64,000 nt of DNA from JAWKWH01 sp963669415. Its GTDB lineage: Bacteria; Pseudomonadota; Alphaproteobacteria; Rhizobiales; Rhizobiaceae. The translations under genes and the position numbers were made by a program. Location: NCBI GenBank assembly GCA_963669415.2, contig CAXXPS010000002.1:434001-498000 (forward strand), given 5' to 3'. The notes below the pieces were generated by a model. The model made no database searches and was not told the origin of the DNA. It saw only the letters and a list, made by a program, of their open reading frames with translations. Positions 60,920 to 64,000 of this stretch are shown here, in pieces; position 1 is the stretch's first letter; each line of letters opens with the position of its first letter.

Positions 60920-61922
60920 TCGAGAGTTCGCCGGAAGGGCGAATATCGCCAATTGTCCATCCGTTGTGATTTTTCAGCGGTTTGGTCGCGAGTTCCGCGA
61001 AACTCGACTGAACTTCCCCGCCACGTTCCAACAATCTGGCTACGACAGCGGCGAACGCCGGTGCCGCAGCGCGCATGTTCCCGTCGTCGCACTTTAACGC
61101 TATACCCAGACCCAGCGAGGGAATTGCACCGCAATAAACCCCTTCCGCGCCATTTTTGGCAAACACGTCGCCAGCGCCCGCTTCCAACATCAGCGAACAA
61201 GGCCGCCTGGTTCCTTCTACAAAAAAAGGCTGGTTGAAACAGGATTCGAACAATCTGCGAGCGGCCTTTGCGCGTTGCGGGGTAAGATCTTTTCCCGTCG
61301 CCATTCGCGCAAATCCGAGTGCAAGATTTTTCAACGGGACGGCGTGAGTGGGAATTGAGCATCCATCCGGAGCACAGTGCTCGACGGTATGCGCGGTTCC
61401 GATCACCTGCTCCAGAGCGTCGGTCACCTGATGTTGAACCGGATGATCGCGCCGGACATAACCTTTTGGATCGATTCCCAGGTGGACGCAGGTGCCCAAA
61501 AAGCCGGTGTGTTTGCCAGAGCAGTTGTTGTGCACAGCAGTTGGCGTTTCACCGTTGCTCGCCAAGGCGCGCGCCGCATGACCGATGGATGGCCAATGTG
61601 TTCCGCATTCAAGCGCCTCAACTGACAAGCCGGCTCGCCCAAGCATTGATTGGACCATCTCCACATGTGCTGGTTCGGCGACGTGCGATGAGCAGGCCAA
61701 TGCCAATTCCTGCTCTCCGAATCCAAACGCATCCGCCGCGCCACTTTCGACCAATGGCAAGGCCTGAATGACCTTGACTGCAGAGCGAGGATAAATCGGG
61801 GTATCGATGTCGCCGAGACCCACTAGTTCAGTGCCGTCTGCATCGACTACGGCAACGGCACCGCGATGGAAGCTTTCGACCAATTCACCGCGTGTCACCT
61901 CAACCAATACCGGGTTTGCCAT
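60909..61922 (-). CDS. L-asparaginase, Rhizobium etli (ReAV) type
   Basis: A 337-residue cytoplasmic asparaginase of the Ser-Lys type distinct from the E. coli type I/II fold. Two Ser-Lys tandems fit the R. etli enzyme: S47-x-x-K50 (RSAVK) and S79, with K256 as the probable partner. The zinc Cys residues are C134 (NNCSGKH) and C188, with the PDGCSIPTHAV segment around the latter. Offsets from the published R. etli numbering are one residue at the first four positions. The start at 61922 was chosen by family N terminus. It converges with the beta-helix gene. Confidence 0.9.
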   Translation of the reverse strand: MANPVLVEVTRGELVESFHRGAVAVVDADGTELVGLGDIDTPIYPRSAVKVIQALPLVESGAADAFGFGEQELALACSSHVAEPAHVEMVQSMLGRAGLSVEALECGTHWPSIGHAARALASNGETPTAVHNNCSGKHTGFLGTCVHLGIDPKGYVRRDHPVQHQVTDALEQVIGTAHTVEHCAPDGCSIPTHAVPLKNLALGFARMATGKDLTPQRAKAARRLFESCFNQPFFVEGTRRPCSLMLEAGAGDVFAKNGAEGVYCGAIPSLGLGIALKCDDGNMRAAAPAFAAVVARLLERGGEVQSSFAELATKPLKNHNGWTIGDIRPSGELSINW

Positions 61923-62009
61923 TCGATCACCAAAATTTGCGGGCTGAAAGGTTGCGTCTTCAATGGGGGAATTACTACCTTCTATCAATCAGTCAATGGA
62001 ACAACATCA

Positions 62010-62756
62010 GTGAAATTGATCAAGATGCTCCTGGCGACGATAGCGCTTCTGTTTCTGCTTCCGGCAGTAGGCACGGCTGCCTGGTGGGTCACTTTGGAGC
62101 GTCCGTCCTCCTGGCGAACCGCTGACTGGAGTGCCAGCGGCGTTTTGCCCGCCGCCGATACGATTGACGGACCGGCGATATTTCTGATGGCAGCACGGAC
62201 GGGTGGCTTGAAAGGCGCATTCTCTGTTCACTGCTGGATCGTTATCAAACGGGACCACGGTGCAGGATACGATCGATATGACAAAGTCGGCTGGGGCCGA
62301 CCGGTGCGGAAGAACTCCTATGAACCGGACGGTCGATGGTACTCTAATACGCCGGTAATTATTGCTTCGGTTTCGGGTAGCGAAGCTGCCCGACTGGTCG
62401 CCAAAGCGGAAACGGCTATTGATGCCTATCCATACCGGGAATATGGCGACTACACGATCTGGCCTGGTCCGAATTCGAACAGTTTTGTCGCCCACGTCAT
62501 CAAGGCGGTGCCCGAGATGGGAGCTCAGCTGCCGCCCAATGCTGTCGGCCGAGATTTCGCTCCGGGCCTGGCATCGTTCGACATCGCTGACGACTGGCGG
62601 GACATGCACGCGACGTTCGGCGGGTTGATCGGATTTGCCGCGGGTGTGCGGTCCGGTCTCGAGTTTCATTTTTTTGGTCTTGTGGCGGGATTGGATTTCG
62701 CGCGGCCCGCCATCAAGATACCGGCCTATGGGCGTGTACCGCTGTGGTTTTCCTGA
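62010..62756 (+). CDS. DUF3750 domain-containing membrane-anchored protein
   Basis: A 248-residue protein with an N-terminal anchor or signal (about 5-27) and a DUF3750 domain containing the HCWIVIKRDHGAGYDRYDKVGWG and GPNSNSFVAHVIKAVPEM segments. The latter contains a Cys or Ser-His arrangement reminiscent of NlpC/P60-like folds, but this was not verified. The start is GTG at 62010 with GGA upstream; the frame is open for 48 codons before it, overlapping the asparaginase start. It converges with the thiolase gene, 3 bp away. Confidence 0.83.
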   Translation: MKLIKMLLATIALLFLLPAVGTAAWWVTLERPSSWRTADWSASGVLPAADTIDGPAIFLMAARTGGLKGAFSVHCWIVIKRDHGAGYDRYDKVGWGRPVRKNSYEPDGRWYSNTPVIIASVSGSEAARLVAKAETAIDAYPYREYGDYTIWPGPNSNSFVAHVIKAVPEMGAQLPPNAVGRDFAPGLASFDIADDWRDMHATFGGLIGFAAGVRSGLEFHFFGLVAGLDFARPAIKIPAYGRVPLWFS

Positions 62757-62759
62757 CCT

Positions 62760-63926
62760 TTATTTGATCCGTTCCAATATCGATACGTAGTTGGCAACCG
62801 CCGCACCACCCATGTTGAAAATGCCACCCAAATTGGCTTCGGGTACCTGAATGTCGCCGGCAACTCCTGCCAGTTGCATCGCAGTCAATGCGTGCATGGA
62901 GACGCCCGTTGCACCGATTGGATGGCCCTTCGACTTCAGTCCACCAGAAGGGTTCACAGGCAAACGGCCATCCATGGCAGTCTGACCTTCCATTGCAACA
63001 GACGCGCCCTCCCCGCGCTTGGCCAGACCCATTGCTTCGTATTCGATCAACTCAGCGATGGTGAAGCAATCGTGGGTTTCGACGAACGACAGGTCATCCA
63101 GCGACACACCGGCCTGTTTCAGCGCCCTGCGCCAAGCTTGCTCACATCCTTCGAAAAGCAGGATATCGCGCTTGGACATTGGCAGAAAATCTTGCACATG
63201 TTGATTGGCGCGGAATGCAATTGCGCGGTTCATCGCAAGCGCTGTCTCCGTATTCGCCAAAACCAGTGCCGCAGCTCCGTCAGAAACAAGCGAACAATCA
63301 GTTCGCTTTAGTGGTCCGGCGACAAATGGGTTTTTCTCGCTCTCCTGCCGGCAGAATTCATAGCCCAAATCCTTGCGCATCTGGGCAAACGGATTGTTGA
63401 CGCCGTTCTTGTGGTTTTTGGCCGCGATCGCCGCCAGCGCGTCGGATTGGTCGCCGTGGCGCTGGAAGTAAGCCTGGGCAATCTGGCCAAACACACCAGC
63501 AAACCCCGCAGGAATGTCGCCATCCTCCGGCAGGTAAGACGCTTTGAGCAAATTTTTGCCGATTTCCGGCCCCGGGGTTGTGGTCATCTGTTCAACGCCG
63601 ACAACCAACACAACTTTGGACGCTTTGGCCTCGATTGCCCTTATTCCCTGCCTGACAGCGGCCGACCCGGTCGCGCAAGCGTTTTCAACCCGGGTTGCGG
63701 GCTTGAACCTCAGTTTTTCGTCGGCCTGCAGTACAAGGCTCGCCGTAAAGTCCTGTGCCGAAAAACCTGCGTTGAAGTGACCGAGCACGATTTCGTCCAC
63801 GTCGTCAGGACCGATTCCAGCATGGGCGAGCGCCTCTCCGGCAACGCCGACAATGAGGCTTTCTACGGTTTCGCCTTCAAGCTTTCCGAACTGCGAATGA
63901 GCCCAGCCGACGATACAGGCAGTCAT
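62760..63926 (-). CDS. Thiolase family protein (acetyl-CoA acetyltransferase / SCP2-type)
   Basis: A 388-residue thiolase-superfamily enzyme. The nucleophile C84 lies in NACATGS; later motifs are the ETHDCFTIAE segment, GGLKSKGHPIGATG with the catalytic His, and a C-terminal GGIFNMGGAAVANYV. The sequence is closer to SCP2-type or type-II-like thiolases that act on acyl-CoA in degradation pathways than to biosynthetic PhaA. The start at 63926 has GAAGGAG at good spacing. It is near the right edge with 74 bp remaining, in which no gene is seen. Confidence 0.9.
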   Translation of the reverse strand: MTACIVGWAHSQFGKLEGETVESLIVGVAGEALAHAGIGPDDVDEIVLGHFNAGFSAQDFTASLVLQADEKLRFKPATRVENACATGSAAVRQGIRAIEAKASKVVLVVGVEQMTTTPGPEIGKNLLKASYLPEDGDIPAGFAGVFGQIAQAYFQRHGDQSDALAAIAAKNHKNGVNNPFAQMRKDLGYEFCRQESEKNPFVAGPLKRTDCSLVSDGAAALVLANTETALAMNRAIAFRANQHVQDFLPMSKRDILLFEGCEQAWRRALKQAGVSLDDLSFVETHDCFTIAELIEYEAMGLAKRGEGASVAMEGQTAMDGRLPVNPSGGLKSKGHPIGATGVSMHALTAMQLAGVAGDIQVPEANLGGIFNMGGAAVANYVSILERIK

Positions 63927-64000
63927 GGTCTTGCTCCTTCAGGGATACTGTTCGCATGCCAACTTCATATAGGACCAAACCGGTCGCATCAGAAGTAGTG

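Noticed and set aside
1..64000. tRNA, rRNA and CRISPR arrays
   Set aside because: No cloverleaf-like sequence, ribosomal RNA motif or regularly spaced repeat was noticed by eye; a dedicated scan could still find a short RNA.

Overview
The window comes from an alphaproteobacterium of the order Hyphomicrobiales (Rhizobiales), of moderately high G+C. The evidence is gene content and order. The run glnE / sensor kinase / response regulator / degP, then cycL-K-J-H (ccmH-F-E-I), then feuQ-feuP with a feuN-like gene, is an arrangement I know from Sinorhizobium. A MucR regulator, a DivJ-type kinase, a DnaA domain IV-like protein (HdaB-like), SufE, DUF1491, DUF2336, DUF5330, DUF6456 and a TIGR03808-type Tat protein are all typical of the same order. 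The genus cannot be fixed from the sequence alone. No rRNA, tRNA, CRISPR array or intact insertion sequence was seen.

Layout. 1-6.3 kb: uracil-DNA glycosylase (cut by the left edge), cytochrome c, an alpha/beta hydrolase, a glutathionyl-hydroquinone reductase, a 2OG-Fe(II) oxygenase, an MFS transporter and an EF-hand protein. 6.4-13.1 kb (minus strand): degP, a two-component pair and glnE, in transcription order. 13.3-19.4 kb: an accessory block with a P450, two short-chain dehydrogenases and a divergent AraC regulator with a candidate operator, an unusual small protein resembling actinoporin/aegerolysin beta-sandwich cytolysins, and a hydrolase-OsmC fusion. This block sits between degP and cycL, which I recall as neighbours in Sinorhizobium. 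19.4-23.5 kb: the cytochrome c maturation operon. 23.5-26.8 kb: a lipoprotein and a feuN-P-Q-like signalling unit. 26.9-27.9 kb: a phage or gene-transfer-agent terminase remnant fused to a holin-like tail. 28.3-39.6 kb: a bifunctional PBP, a DUF1214/DUF1254 pair, small conserved genes, a DivJ-type kinase overlapping a peptidoglycan-binding protein gene, SufE, the DUF6456/HdaB-like pair and MucR. 39.9-45.7 kb: a complete seven-gene Mrp (Pha/Mnh) cation/proton antiporter operon. 45.9-55 kb: MsrB, oligopeptidase B, two c-type cytochromes, Fe/Mn superoxide dismutase, a branched-chain aminotransferase-like enzyme, a haloacid dehalogenase and a HerA-like ATPase. 55.2-64 kb: two-chain methylmalonyl-CoA mutase, a MazE/Doc toxin-antitoxin module, a Tat-exported beta-helix protein, an R. 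etli-type asparaginase, DUF3750 and a thiolase.

How it fits together. Much of the window serves the envelope and its stress responses: DegP, FeuNPQ, PBP, Mrp antiporter, cytochrome maturation, MsrB and SOD. A second theme is cell-cycle and replication control (DivJ-type kinase, HdaB-like protein, MucR). The accessory block at 13-19 kb and the toxin-antitoxin module at 58.8-59.5 kb look like later additions. The most interesting item is the actinoporin/aegerolysin-like protein at 17652-18131, which follows an AT-rich leader and has no recognisable relatives among its neighbours. The fold call rests on pattern recognition alone and needs a profile or structure search.
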